Assembly: GCF_029269835.1 (NCBI RefSeq)
Contig: NZ_JARJBB010000002.1
Coordinates: forward strand, 524,161 to 588,160
Direction: 5' to 3'
Length of the DNA: 64,000 nucleotides
DNA from: Streptomyces tropicalis
GTDB taxonomy: Bacteria; Actinomycetota; Actinomycetes; Streptomycetales; Streptomycetaceae
Below the pieces are notes generated by a model, which saw only the letters and a program-made list of their open reading frames with translations, was not told the DNA's origin and searched no databases. The number at the start of each line of letters is the position of its first letter. Position 1 is the stretch's first letter. The translations under genes were made by a program, and so were the position numbers. This document shows, one piece after another, positions 1-7,698 of this stretch.

Positions 1-136
1 CGTGCACGGTGCCCTTGCGGACGGTCAGGTGGATGTCGTGGTTGGCCACGACTCCGGGGAATCGCTTGGTGATGCCCGCGAGCTCCACCGCGACCGTCGA
101 GGGTGCGGTGAGCGGAGGGCTGCTGGACGCGTCGAT
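1..136 (-). CDS. ABC transporter ATP-binding protein, N-terminal fragment (nucleoside/BMP-type)
   Basis: Only the first ~45 codons are inside the window; the gene runs off the left edge. The peptide contains VELAGITKRFPGVVANHDIHL, typical of the N-terminus of sugar/nucleoside ABC ATPases just before the Walker A loop. The two BMP-type binding proteins next door suggest a nucleoside importer. The start is unclear. An in-frame TGA lies shortly upstream, and the only classical in-frame start is GTG at 88, which has no good ribosome site. A strong GAGGAG (145-150) sits 8 nt before an in-frame ATC codon at 136, which I use here as the likely start. The nearby GTG at 143 is in the wrong frame. Family is confident; substrate and start are inferred. 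Confidence 0.7.
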   Translation of the reverse strand, partial: MDASSSPPLTAPSTVAVELAGITKRFPGVVANHDIHLTVRKGTVH

Positions 137-165
137 GGCGCACTCTCCTCAGGAAAGGGGCCGCT

Positions 166-177
166 CTACGCGCGTAG
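166..177. promoter_or_regulatory. Palindromic operator-like site CTACGCGCGTAG upstream of the ABC ATPase
   Basis: Perfect 12-bp palindrome about 30 bp upstream of the proposed ABC start. Near-identical copies lie upstream of both BMP lipoprotein genes (1488-1500 and 2814-2826), which suggests one regulator controls the transporter genes. The cognate regulator is not in the window and I do not recognise the motif. Confidence 0.5.
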
Positions 178-382
178 CGCCCCTGCTTTAAATACTGCCC
201 GGACCCGATCGATCTCGTATCGCTCCCGATCCGATCCGAGCATTCTGCCGCGCGAACGGCGGCAGGAGGGGCGCGGGTTGGTGATCCTCCCCGCGCCCCG
301 TTCCGTGGCCGTCAACGCTGCCATCGCAGCGTCCCTTTGGCCATGCCCCGGACCGGCTTTCCGGCCGGTCCCGGCGATCGGG

Positions 383-1432
383 TCAGGAGGTCTTGACCTT
401 GATGGTGCCGTTCTTGATGCCCTCCTCGGCCTTCTTGAGCGCGGCCTGCAGGTCGGCGTTGTTCTTGAAGACCGGGTTGGAGTCGGCGAGGCTGACGCCG
501 CCGTTGTCCAGGGAGCCGCGGATCTCGCCGTTCTGCGGCTTCTTGTCCTTGATGACGGACTTGGCCAGGTCGTAGACCGCGCCCTCGACGTTCTTGAGGG
601 CCGAGGTCAGGATGGAGTTCTTGTACTTCGCCAGCGCGGCCTGCTGGTACTGGTCGGAGTCGACGCCGATCGCCCAGATCTTGTGCGCCGCGGCCGCCTT
701 GATGACGCCCTGGCCGGAGAGGCCGGCGGCGTGGTAGACGACGTCCGCACCGGCGTCGATCTGGCCGTTCGCGGCGTTCTCGCCCTTGTCGGGGCTGGAG
801 AAGCCGCCCTGGTCGGCGGTCTCGGTCAGGTACTGCTTCTCGATCTTGATCTTCGGGTTGACCGACTGCGCACCCTGGACGAAGCCCGCCTCGAACTTGT
901 GGATCAGCGGGACGTCCACGCCGCCTATGAAGCCGATGTGGTTCTTCTTGGTGGTCTTGGCGGCCGCGACACCGGCCAGGTACGAGGACTGCTCCTCGTG
1001 GAAGACCAGGTCGGCGACGTTCTTCGCCTGCACCTCGTTGTCGTCGATGATGCCGAAGGTCACCTTCGGGTACTTGGCGGCGACCTCCTTGACCGCCGGC
1101 GAGTACACGAAGCCGACGCCGATGACCGGGTTGTAGCCCGACTTCGCCAGCTGCTCCAGGCGCTGCACCTTGTCCGCGGTGGACTCGCCGTCCTGCGGCT
1201 CGACGTCCCGGCCGCTCACGCCGAAGGCCTTCTCGGCCTTCTGCAGACCGGCGAAGGCGGCGTCGTTGAAGGACTGGTCGCCCTTGCCGCCGACATCGTA
1301 GGCAAGGCCAATACCCTTGGACTTGCCACCGCCGGCCTCGGCCGACGTGCTGCTGCTGCCACAAGCGGAAACGGTGACGGCAAGCGCTGCGGTCGCAACG
1401 CCTGCAATCGCGATACGGGACACCCGGCGCAT
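383..1432 (-). CDS. BMP-family substrate-binding lipoprotein (nucleoside-type ABC importer)
   Basis: 349-aa exported lipoprotein. The N-terminus MRRVSRIAIAG is followed by a hydrophobic stretch and a VSAC|G lipobox, so Cys24 is expected to be lipidated. The mature part is a complete BMP/PnrA-like periplasmic-binding domain, with GLAYDVGGKGDQSFND early on and GVDVPLIHKFEAGF mid-protein. It should bind a nucleoside or related purine ligand and deliver it to the ABC transporter whose ATPase starts just downstream on the same strand. The ATG at 1432 is chosen because it begins the signal peptide and has AAAGGAG about 9 nt upstream; longer readings lack a signal. It is very similar to the gene at 1667-2737, indicating local duplication. 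Family confident, ligand inferred. Confidence 0.9.
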   Translation of the reverse strand: MRRVSRIAIAGVATAALAVTVSACGSSSTSAEAGGGKSKGIGLAYDVGGKGDQSFNDAAFAGLQKAEKAFGVSGRDVEPQDGESTADKVQRLEQLAKSGYNPVIGVGFVYSPAVKEVAAKYPKVTFGIIDDNEVQAKNVADLVFHEEQSSYLAGVAAAKTTKKNHIGFIGGVDVPLIHKFEAGFVQGAQSVNPKIKIEKQYLTETADQGGFSSPDKGENAANGQIDAGADVVYHAAGLSGQGVIKAAAAHKIWAIGVDSDQYQQAALAKYKNSILTSALKNVEGAVYDLAKSVIKDKKPQNGEIRGSLDNGGVSLADSNPVFKNNADLQAALKKAEEGIKNGTIKVKTS

Positions 1433-1487
1433 GGAACGTGACTCCTTTGTGCAAGCGCCCATACCAGGCGCTGGTTCCGCCGCAGCG

Positions 1488-1500
1488 TAACGCGCGTAGA
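1488..1500. promoter_or_regulatory. Operator-like motif TAACGCGCGTAGA upstream of the first BMP gene
   Basis: This is the shared palindromic core (CTACGCGCGTTA on the coding strand) about 56 bp upstream of the start at 1432. A second conserved block, TTATCGA at 1531-1537, starts 31 bp from the motif edge. The same two blocks with identical spacing occur upstream of the other BMP gene. Confidence 0.5.
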
Positions 1501-1574
1501 CCAGACGGAAAACCCCTTCTGTCCGGTCCGTTATCGAGCTGTGGCCACGGCCCCGGCACGCATCACGGACAGCA

Positions 1575-1605
1575 GTACGCCCCTTGCGGAAGGCAAGGGG
1601 CGTAC
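1575..1605 (-). terminator. Stem-loop terminator between the two BMP genes
   Basis: Perfect 13-bp stem (GTACGCCCCTTGC with its complement) around a 5-nt loop, located just after the stop of the upstream BMP gene at 1667. It probably ends that transcript so that each BMP gene has its own unit, as also suggested by the separate operator copies. There is no strong U tract, as is usual in streptomycetes. Confidence 0.75.
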
Positions 1606-1666
1606 GGCCAGGAGGCCTTCGGGGACGGCGCACGCCGGACCCCCGGACGGGGCCTTCGGACACTCA

Positions 1667-2737
1667 TTACTGGGTCTTGACGGTCACCTTGCCGTTGACG
1701 ATGTCCTCCTTGGCCTTCTCGACCGCGGCGACCACGTCCTTCATCGCCTTGTACTTCGGGTTCGAGTCCGCGAAGCCGACGCCGCCGCTCTTCAGGTCGC
1801 CGCGCACCTCGCCGGTCAGCGGCTTGCCCTCGTAGACGGACTTGGACAGATCGTAGACCGCGCCGCCGACGTTCTTCAGGGCGGAGCCGAGGATGTAGTC
1901 CTTGTACTTCGCCAGCGCGCTCTGCTGGTACTGGTCGGAGTCGACGCCGATCGCCCACACCTTGTGCTCGGCGGCGGACTGGATCACACCCTGCCCGGAC
2001 AGGCCGGCGGCGTGGTAGATCACGTCGGCGCCCGCGTCGATCTGGCCGTTCGCCGCGTCCTTGCCCTTGTCGGGGCTGGAGAAGCCGCCCTCCTGCGGAG
2101 TCTGGGTGAGGTACTGCGACTCGATCTTGATCTTCGGGTCGACCGACTGGACGCCCTCCTTGAAGCCCGCCTCGAACTTGTGGATCAGCGGGATGTCCAC
2201 GCCGCCTATGAAGCCGACGTGCTTCTTCTTGGTGGTCTTGGCGGCCGCGACACCGGCCAGGTACGAGGACTGCTCCTCGTGGAAGACCAGGTCGGCGACG
2301 TTCTTCGCCTGGACGGTGTTGTCGTCGATGATGCCGAAGGTGATCTTCGGGTACTTGGCGGCGACCTGCTTGACCGCCGGGCCGTAGACGAAGCCGACGC
2401 CGATGATCGGGTTGTAGCCCGCCTTGGCGAGCTGCTCGAGCCGCTGGACCTTGTCCGCGTCGGTCTCGTTGTCGCTCGGCTCGACGTCCCGGCCGCCGAT
2501 CTTGAACTCCTTCTCGGCCTTCTGGAAGCCGGCGAAGGCGGCGTCGTTGAAGGACTGGTCGCCCTTGCCGCCGATGTCGTAGGCGAGGCCGATGCCCTTG
2601 CCGGAGTACTTGCCGGACGCGGAGGAGCCGCCGGTCGACTCCGTGCTGGACTTGCCGCACCCGACGGCGGCGAGGGCGATGACCGCTACGGCCACCGCGG
2701 CTTGGGAGAACCTGGTCCTCCGAGAGTTGAGACGCAC
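1667..2737 (-). CDS. BMP-family substrate-binding lipoprotein, duplicate
   Basis: 356-aa lipoprotein with a signal sequence ending in AAVGC|GKSS, followed by a full BMP/PnrA-type domain (GLAYDIGGKGDQSFND; GVDIPLIHKFEAGF). The mature domain is nearly collinear with the neighbour at 383-1432, so the two are tandem duplicates. They probably bind the same or related nucleosides for one ABC importer. I choose the GTG at 2737 because AAGGGG (2746-2751) lies 8 nt upstream. An in-frame GTG at 2746 overlaps that ribosome site and is less likely. A stem-loop follows the stop, and a palindromic motif plus TTATCGA block lie upstream. Confidence 0.88.
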   Translation of the reverse strand: MRLNSRRTRFSQAAVAVAVIALAAVGCGKSSTESTGGSSASGKYSGKGIGLAYDIGGKGDQSFNDAAFAGFQKAEKEFKIGGRDVEPSDNETDADKVQRLEQLAKAGYNPIIGVGFVYGPAVKQVAAKYPKITFGIIDDNTVQAKNVADLVFHEEQSSYLAGVAAAKTTKKKHVGFIGGVDIPLIHKFEAGFKEGVQSVDPKIKIESQYLTQTPQEGGFSSPDKGKDAANGQIDAGADVIYHAAGLSGQGVIQSAAEHKVWAIGVDSDQYQQSALAKYKDYILGSALKNVGGAVYDLSKSVYEGKPLTGEVRGDLKSGGVGFADSNPKYKAMKDVVAAVEKAKEDIVNGKVTVKTQ

Positions 2738-3049
2738 AACAAGCACCCCTTCATGCCCACGGCACCGTCGCCGGCCCGTTCCAGCCGCCTCTGGTGGCGA
2801 TTTCGGCGCACAGTAACGCGCGTAGAAGAGCGGGAGAACGGGGTTTCTCCGGGCTGTTATCGAACCGTGTCGGCAATGGGTCCCGCGGGCCCGCCGCCGG
2901 TGACGGGGCGGTGGCGGGAGCGGGCGAAGGGGTACCGTTCGGGCACCCCTGCCGATGCCGCGCCCGACGCCGGTTCCGGGGGCGGGCGCGGGCCGCGTTT
3001 CGGGGGTGGACTCGGGCCGCGCGGGCGCCCCCGCAGGCCGGCGGGTGCC
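2738..3049. other. Intergenic region between M20 gene end and BMP gene start
   Basis: About 310 bp without a convincing gene. It holds the presumed BMP promoter and operator (motif at 2814-2826, TTATCGA block at 2857-2863). A very GC-rich stretch with imperfect inverted repeats at about 2940-3049 may terminate the M20 transcript. Confidence 0.5.
2814..2826. promoter_or_regulatory. Operator-like motif TAACGCGCGTAGA upstream of the second BMP gene
   Basis: Identical 13-mer to that at 1488-1500, about 77 bp upstream of the GTG at 2737. The TTATCGA block again starts 31 bp from the motif edge (2857-2863). Conservation of sequence and spacing in otherwise diverged intergenic DNA argues for a regulator-binding site. 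Confidence 0.5.
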
Positions 3050-4282
3050 TCAGCGGGCGGCGTGCAGCAGTGCGGCCGCCGTGAAGAGCTCCACACCGAC
3101 GGTGATGGCGGACTCGTCGGCGTCGAAGTCGCCCTGGTGCAGGTCGCGCACGGTCCGCTCACCCGGGGTGCGCACACCGAGGCGGGCCATCGCGCCGGGC
3201 ACGTGCTCCAGGTACCAGGAGAAGTCCTCGCCGCCGAGGCTCTGCTCGGTGCCCTCCACCGACTCGGCGCCGCGCCGCGCCACCATCGCCTCGCGGAGCA
3301 GCTCGGTGACCGCCGGGTCGTTGACGACCGGGGGCACCCCGCGCACGTAGGTGATCTCCGACTTGGCCTTGTGCAGGTTGGCGACCTCGTCGATCGCGGC
3401 GACCACGATGTCGGGCGCGTACCGCCAGGCGTCGATGTCCAGGCAGCGCACGGTCCCGGAGAGCTCGGCGTGCTGCGGGACGACGTTCGGGGCGTGCCCG
3501 GACTCGATCCGGCCCCAGGTCACGGCGAGCCCGGCACGGGTGTCGACGCGGCGGCCGACCAGCGCGGGCACGTCGGTGACGACGCGGGCGGCGGCGGTGA
3601 CCAGGTCGGTGGTCAGGTGCGGGCGGGCGGTGTGGCCGCCGGGCCCGTCGAGGGACACCTCCAGCCGGTCGCAGGCCGAGGTGATGGGCCCCTGGCGCAG
3701 GCCGATCCGCCCGGCGTCCACCCGGGGGTCGCAGTGCACGGCGAGGATGCGGCCCACGCCGTTCAGCCCGCCGAACTTGATCACGTCGCCGGCGCCGCCG
3801 GGCAGCACCTCCTCGGCGGGCTGGAAGATCAGCCGCACGGGGCGGGGCAGCAGTCCCTGGCGGTGCAGCTCGGCCAGCACGAGGCCGGCGCCCAGGACGA
3901 CGGTGGTGTGCACGTCGTGCCCGCAGGCGTGGGCGCGGTCGGGCACGGTGGACCGGTACGGGCTCTCGCTCTTGGTGTCCGGGATGGGCAGGGCGTCGAT
4001 GTCGGCGCGCAGCGCGAGGATGTCCGGCCCGCCGTCCCCGCCCGCGAGGTCGGCACCGATGTCGCAGACGAGTCCGGTCCCGCCGGTGAGAATCCGCGGC
4101 TTCAGGCCGGCCTGCTCCAGCCGTGCCTTGATCGCGGCGGTGGTGCGGAACTCCTGGTTGCCGAGCTCCGGGTGCATGTGCAGGTCGCGCCGGAACGCCA
4201 CGAGCTCGTCGCGGAGCGCTTCGGGGAGCGTGCCGGGGAGCACGGCGGCGGTCGGGAGATCGGCCTCGGACTGTTGCGACAT
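3050..4282 (-). CDS. M20-family metallo-amidohydrolase
   Basis: 410-aa cytosolic M20/IAA-amino-acid-hydrolase-type enzyme predicted to cleave N-acyl amino acids or related amides. Metal-site signatures are visible: HMHPELGNQEF near residue 40, the HACGHDVHTT block near residue 125, PAEEVLPGG near 160, and a late GGEDFSWYLEHVPG segment. Length matches the family. The ATG at 4282 is chosen; an in-frame GTG four codons upstream is an alternative. It is encoded upstream of the BMP gene on the same strand, but 310 bp with its own promoter-like region separates them, so it is probably a separate unit. Exact substrate cannot be told from sequence. Confidence 0.88.
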   Translation of the reverse strand: MSQQSEADLPTAAVLPGTLPEALRDELVAFRRDLHMHPELGNQEFRTTAAIKARLEQAGLKPRILTGGTGLVCDIGADLAGGDGGPDILALRADIDALPIPDTKSESPYRSTVPDRAHACGHDVHTTVVLGAGLVLAELHRQGLLPRPVRLIFQPAEEVLPGGAGDVIKFGGLNGVGRILAVHCDPRVDAGRIGLRQGPITSACDRLEVSLDGPGGHTARPHLTTDLVTAAARVVTDVPALVGRRVDTRAGLAVTWGRIESGHAPNVVPQHAELSGTVRCLDIDAWRYAPDIVVAAIDEVANLHKAKSEITYVRGVPPVVNDPAVTELLREAMVARRGAESVEGTEQSLGGEDFSWYLEHVPGAMARLGVRTPGERTVRDLHQGDFDADESAITVGVELFTAAALLHAAR

Positions 4283-4612
4283 CAGTTGCTTCACCCTCTG
4301 CAGGGTAGGACGCCCGGCCGGTCAACTGACCCTCGATCAACAAAAGTTCAGCCCGTTAGGGGAAGAAAATCTGGCCGGCAGGCGCATGGCGGCGGACTCG
4401 GGTGGGTAAAACCTTTCGTTTCTCCCTCCACGGATACCACGCCACACCCGTATCACGCTCACCGTGCCCACAGAACGGGACCCGGGCGGGACGGGCGGCC
4501 ACCCGGTCCCGGCGGTGACGACCGCCGCGCTTCCGCGCAGCGGCACCGGACGCCTCCATCCGGCGGATCGCTTCGGTGATGCGTTCGAATCCGGCCGGGG
4601 CCCCCACCGCGC
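4283..4612. other. Intergenic region upstream of the M20 gene
   Basis: No supported gene. The AT-richer segment around 4340-4450 probably carries the M20 promoter. The remainder is the edge of the degraded-gene region that follows. Confidence 0.4.
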
Positions 4613-4858
4613 TCACTCCCCGGCGAACGGATCCGCCGCATCGGCCGCCTGCACCGCCCGCTGGGCCCACACCTCGGGCCTGCCCGGATCCGCACAGGCC
4701 TCCACGCGCTCCCGCCCGGCGCCGGGCATCGGGATGCCGCGCCACTCCAGGATGCGGAGGACCATCTCGCGACGGTCCTCGACACGGCCCTGCTCTCGGC
4801 CTTCTTCGCGTACCTGCCCGGCCGGCGGGTGCCGCCAGAAGTGCTGGATCGCCGTCAT
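4613..4858 (-). pseudogene. C-terminal remnant of an Rpn/PD-(D/E)XK-type hypothetical protein
   Basis: An 81-codon reading frame with GREQGRVEDRREMVLRILEWRG, an acidic/basic helix, then EVWAQRAV and a DPFAGE end. These resemble the C-terminus of a common ~280-aa streptomycete protein related to Rpn transposase-like nucleases. The nuclease domain is absent upstream. An ATG at 4858 has GGAGGG a few bases upstream, so a short product could still be made. I read it as a truncated relic because only the tail is present and the surrounding DNA holds other degraded genes. Family assignment is from memory of similar proteins. Confidence 0.55.
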
Positions 4859-4979
4859 CAGGTCCCTCCGCATCCGCGTCGCCGGGGGTCTGCCAGGCAC
4901 GAGTCGACGCACTGCACGCAGACCGCGGCGCCGTGGGGGTCGACGGTCCGCAGGGCTGAGGCCGGGGACTCCGGTATGG

Positions 4980-5335
4980 CGGCGGCACCCGGGCACGTAC
5001 CTGCGTGCGGTGGCCACCGGCCACGTGCCGGGACTGCTCCAGACCCCGGACCACGTGCGCGCCGTCTTCGGCTGCAGGGTTCCGGGGCTGCCGGGCAGGG
5101 GACTGACACCGCGCGTCGAACACCGCGTCAGACGCACGTCCGTACGGGAACGTGAAGCCCCGGTCCCCTACGGGACGAGTCGTCCACGAGGCAGCGCTGC
5201 GCATCCCGGTGTTGGATCCGCACCTCTCGCGCACAGCTCCTGGACGTTCTGCGAGCGGTCGATTGCGCGATCGCCACGGTGCGCGTCATCCCCTTCGCCA
5301 GGGCCGGGTTCGCCGGGGTCATGCGGGTGCGGGAG
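4980..5335 (+). pseudogene. Frameshifted remnant of an XRE-type regulator (DUF5753 region)
   Basis: Recognisable DUF5753 pieces occur in order but in different frames. First comes HVPGLLQTPDHVRAVFG (~5020-5080) with a following PGLPGRGLTPRVEHR-like stretch. Then VVHEAALRIPV (~5170-5205) and LLDVLRAVDCAIATVRVIPF (~5235-5300) appear, each after a frame change. No helix-turn-helix domain precedes them. At least two frameshifts and loss of the N-terminus make this a dead gene. The functional counterpart is usually a DNA-binding protein encoded next to a DUF397 protein, and such a remnant follows directly. Confidence 0.7.
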
Positions 5336-5339
5336 CGAG

Positions 5340-5493
5340 CCGCCCGGTGGCGACGGCGACCCGTGCGACGAAGTCGCCGACCTCGAACCCCACATGTCCG
5401 TCCGCGACTCCAAGACCCCGACCGGAGCCACCCTCGCCTTTCCGCCCGCGGCCTTCGCCTCCTTCGTCCAGGCGCTGAGGACGGGCGGGGAGA
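5340..5493 (+). pseudogene. DUF397 remnant
   Basis: The segment VADLEPHMSVRDSKTPTGAT with LAFPPAAFASFVQALRTG after it is the typical C-terminal half of a DUF397 protein, the small partner of DUF5753 regulators. The N-terminal half is missing and there is no start codon with a ribosome site. Together with the preceding relic it is a decayed XRE-DUF5753/DUF397 pair, left between two conserved clusters. Confidence 0.7.
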
Positions 5494-5520
5494 AGACTCC
5501 GGGCCAGGCGTTCCGCCCCG

Positions 5521-6702
5521 TCAGCACGACGGGGCCGCGTCCACCGCCGCCAGCCGGTGGACGTCCTTGGCCGTGCCGGTCACGCCGGACAGGAAGCCCT
5601 GGGCGCGCGGCGAGGCGGTCGCGGTCAGCCAGGCGGGGTCGATGTCGCAGACGGCGACCTTCACCTCGGTCCCGGCCAGGGCCAGCGGCAGGGTGTGCAC
5701 GACGGTGGAGGGAAAACTGAGCACCGTACGGCCGATCGGGCCGCGCCGGGCGATCAGCTCCAGCGGCAGGTCGGGGCGGACGATCTCCAGGCCGGTCTCG
5801 CCGGCCAGCCGGTGGAGCTTGGCCGCGCTCTCCCGGCGGTGCGCGAAGTAGCGGGTGACCCGGTGCGCCCCGGCCAGGGTGCGCACGGCCTCCAGGTAGC
5901 GGTCGCCGTCCACCACGCCCGTCTCCACCAGCGACGTGCCGACCATGTCGGCGCCGGCGGTGAGGCGGGGCGGCCCGAAGCGGGCGCGGGTCCAGGCGAA
6001 GTCGTTCCAGGTGACGGTGACGCCGTCGGGGGCCTCCTCGACGGGCATCGAGGAGAAGATCTCCACCCGGCGGCCGGCGGCCGGTGTCAGCCGGCGGCGC
6101 GCCGCGGAGGACACGGGGGCGAAGAGGAGGTCGCGGGGACCGGGGCGGCCGCCCTTGCGGTGCCAGCGCACCAGCCGCTCGCCGCGGGCGAGCTGGGCGA
6201 CGAACTCCATGGTGGCCGTGCCGTCGTCGACGACGACCAGCTCATGCGCCCGGGTGATGGTCAGCAGCAGCTGGACGTAGCGGGAGAACGGGTCCCCCAT
6301 GACGACCCGTTCGGCCCTGCGCAGCAGCCGGGTGAGGCCGCCGATCGTGTGGAAGGGCGCCGTCGTACCGCCGCGTGCCTCCTCCCAGCGGACCCCGTGG
6401 CCCTCGTCACGGGCCAGCTCGGCCATGCGGCGCAGCTGGCCGCGGGTCATGGGGTCGGTCGGGGCCAGGACGACGAGGGTGAGGTCCGGCCCGGCCGCGG
6501 GCGCGGCGGCGCCCCGCCCCCCGGCCGCGGCGGGGCCGTCGGGGGCGGGGGTGCGCCGGGTCTGGGTCGGGACGAGCCCCGCGCCGGAGGTGTGGGCGTG
6601 CGCCCACTCCAGCACGTTCAGCAGCTGCACCGGGCTCTCGACGAAGGCGAGGGTGCGGGGGCAGCGGGGGGTGGTGCCGGCGGACCCGGCGCGGGGGCTC
6701 AT
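5521..6702 (-). CDS. Putative sialyl/Kdn-type glycosyltransferase of the cell-wall glycopolymer cluster
   Basis: 393-aa protein with no signal peptide. The N-terminus LAFVESPVQLLNVLEWA and the mid-protein ELVVVDDGTATMEFVAQLARG resemble bacterial sialyltransferase/polysialyltransferase-like enzymes (GT52-like), in which a DDG motif lies in the nucleotide-sugar fold. It is the last gene of a same-strand run with NeuB, a CMP-sugar synthetase/phosphatase and another transferase. This suggests it transfers a CMP-activated nonulosonic acid such as Kdn to the growing wall polymer. Spacing to the NeuB gene is 44 bp. The ribosome site is weak. The exact acceptor and linkage are unknown. Confidence 0.65.
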   Translation of the reverse strand: MSPRAGSAGTTPRCPRTLAFVESPVQLLNVLEWAHAHTSGAGLVPTQTRRTPAPDGPAAAGGRGAAAPAAGPDLTLVVLAPTDPMTRGQLRRMAELARDEGHGVRWEEARGGTTAPFHTIGGLTRLLRRAERVVMGDPFSRYVQLLLTITRAHELVVVDDGTATMEFVAQLARGERLVRWHRKGGRPGPRDLLFAPVSSAARRRLTPAAGRRVEIFSSMPVEEAPDGVTVTWNDFAWTRARFGPPRLTAGADMVGTSLVETGVVDGDRYLEAVRTLAGAHRVTRYFAHRRESAAKLHRLAGETGLEIVRPDLPLELIARRGPIGRTVLSFPSTVVHTLPLALAGTEVKVAVCDIDPAWLTATASPRAQGFLSGVTGTAKDVHRLAAVDAAPSC

Positions 6703-6746
6703 CTCGGTCGGACCGTCCCGTCGTCAGTGGCGGAGGAGGTGCGGTC

Positions 6747-7685
6747 TCACACCGCGACCGGCTCGCCCGCCGCGGCGGCGATCTCCGCCTCGGCGACGAC
6801 GCCGGTGACACGGCGGAGCTTCTTCATCGGGCCGAGCTCGGACTCGTAGACCTTCTTGACGCCGTCGCCGAGGGAGGCCTCGACGGCGCGGATGTCGCGG
6901 ACCAGGCGGGTGAGGCCCTGCGGCTCCACCGACGCGGCCTGGTCCGAGCCCCACATGGCGCGGTCGAGGGTGATGTGGCGCTCGACGAAGGTGGCGCCGA
7001 GGGCGACCGCGGCGAGGGTGGTCTGCAGGCCGGTCTCGTGGCCGGAGTAGCCGATCGGGACGTTCGGGTACTCCTGCTGCAGCGTGTTGATCACGCGCAG
7101 GTTCAGCTCGTCGGCCTTCGCCGGGTAGGTGGAGGTGGCGTGGCAGAGCAGGATGTTGTCGCTGCCGAGGACCTCGACCGCGTGGCGGATCTGCTTCGGG
7201 GTCGACATGCCGGTGGAGAGGATGACCGTGCGGCCGGTGGCGCGCAGGGCGCGCAGCAGCTCGTCGTCGGTCAGGGAGGCGGAGGCCACCTTGTGGGCGG
7301 GCACGTCGAACTTCTCCAGGAAGGCGACGGCCTCGGTGTCCCACGGGGAGGCGAACCAGGCGATGTCCTTCTGCTTGCAGTACTCGTCGATCTGGCGGTA
7401 CTCGTCCTCGCCGAACTCCACCCGGTGGCGGTAGTCGATGTAGGTCATGCGGCCCCACGGGGTGTCGCGCTCGATGTCCCACTGGTCGCGCGGGGTGCAG
7501 ATCTCGGGGGTGCGCTTCTGGAACTTCACGGCGTCGCAGCCGGCGTCGGCGGCCGCGTCGATGAGCTTGAAGGCGTTCTCCAGCTCGCCGTTGTGGTTGA
7601 TGCCGATCTCGCCGCAGACGTAGACGGGGCGGCCGGGGCCGGCCTCGCGGGTGCCGAAGGTGCGGATGCGGGAGGTGGTGCTCAT
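6747..7685 (-). CDS. neuB: NeuB-family nonulosonate (Kdn-type) synthase
   Basis: 312-aa member of the N-acetylneuraminate/Kdn(-9-phosphate) synthase family, which condenses phosphoenolpyruvate with a hexose or hexosamine (phosphate). Signatures in order are VCGEIGINHNG (~20), DAVKFQKR (~45), STGMSTPKQI, IGYSGHETGLQ and an ERHITLDRAMWGSDQAAS block near residue 240. The protein stops about 50 residues after that block, so the usual C-terminal SAF/antifreeze-like domain is missing. Start ATG 7685 has AAGGAA upstream. It lies 13 bp downstream of the CMP-sugar synthetase/phosphatase gene, in one operon. Kdn as product is inferred from the known teichulosonic acid of S. coelicolor walls and the adjacent phosphatase domain. 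Confidence 0.85.
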   Translation of the reverse strand: MSTTSRIRTFGTREAGPGRPVYVCGEIGINHNGELENAFKLIDAAADAGCDAVKFQKRTPEICTPRDQWDIERDTPWGRMTYIDYRHRVEFGEDEYRQIDEYCKQKDIAWFASPWDTEAVAFLEKFDVPAHKVASASLTDDELLRALRATGRTVILSTGMSTPKQIRHAVEVLGSDNILLCHATSTYPAKADELNLRVINTLQQEYPNVPIGYSGHETGLQTTLAAVALGATFVERHITLDRAMWGSDQAASVEPQGLTRLVRDIRAVEASLGDGVKKVYESELGPMKKLRRVTGVVAEAEIAAAAGEPVAV

Positions 7686-7698
7686 GACGTGGGGTTCC

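Noticed and set aside
1541..4579. 1012-codon open frame on the + strand
   Set aside because: It lies antisense to the BMP and M20 genes, has no ribosome site, and its composition is the usual mirror of GC-rich codons.
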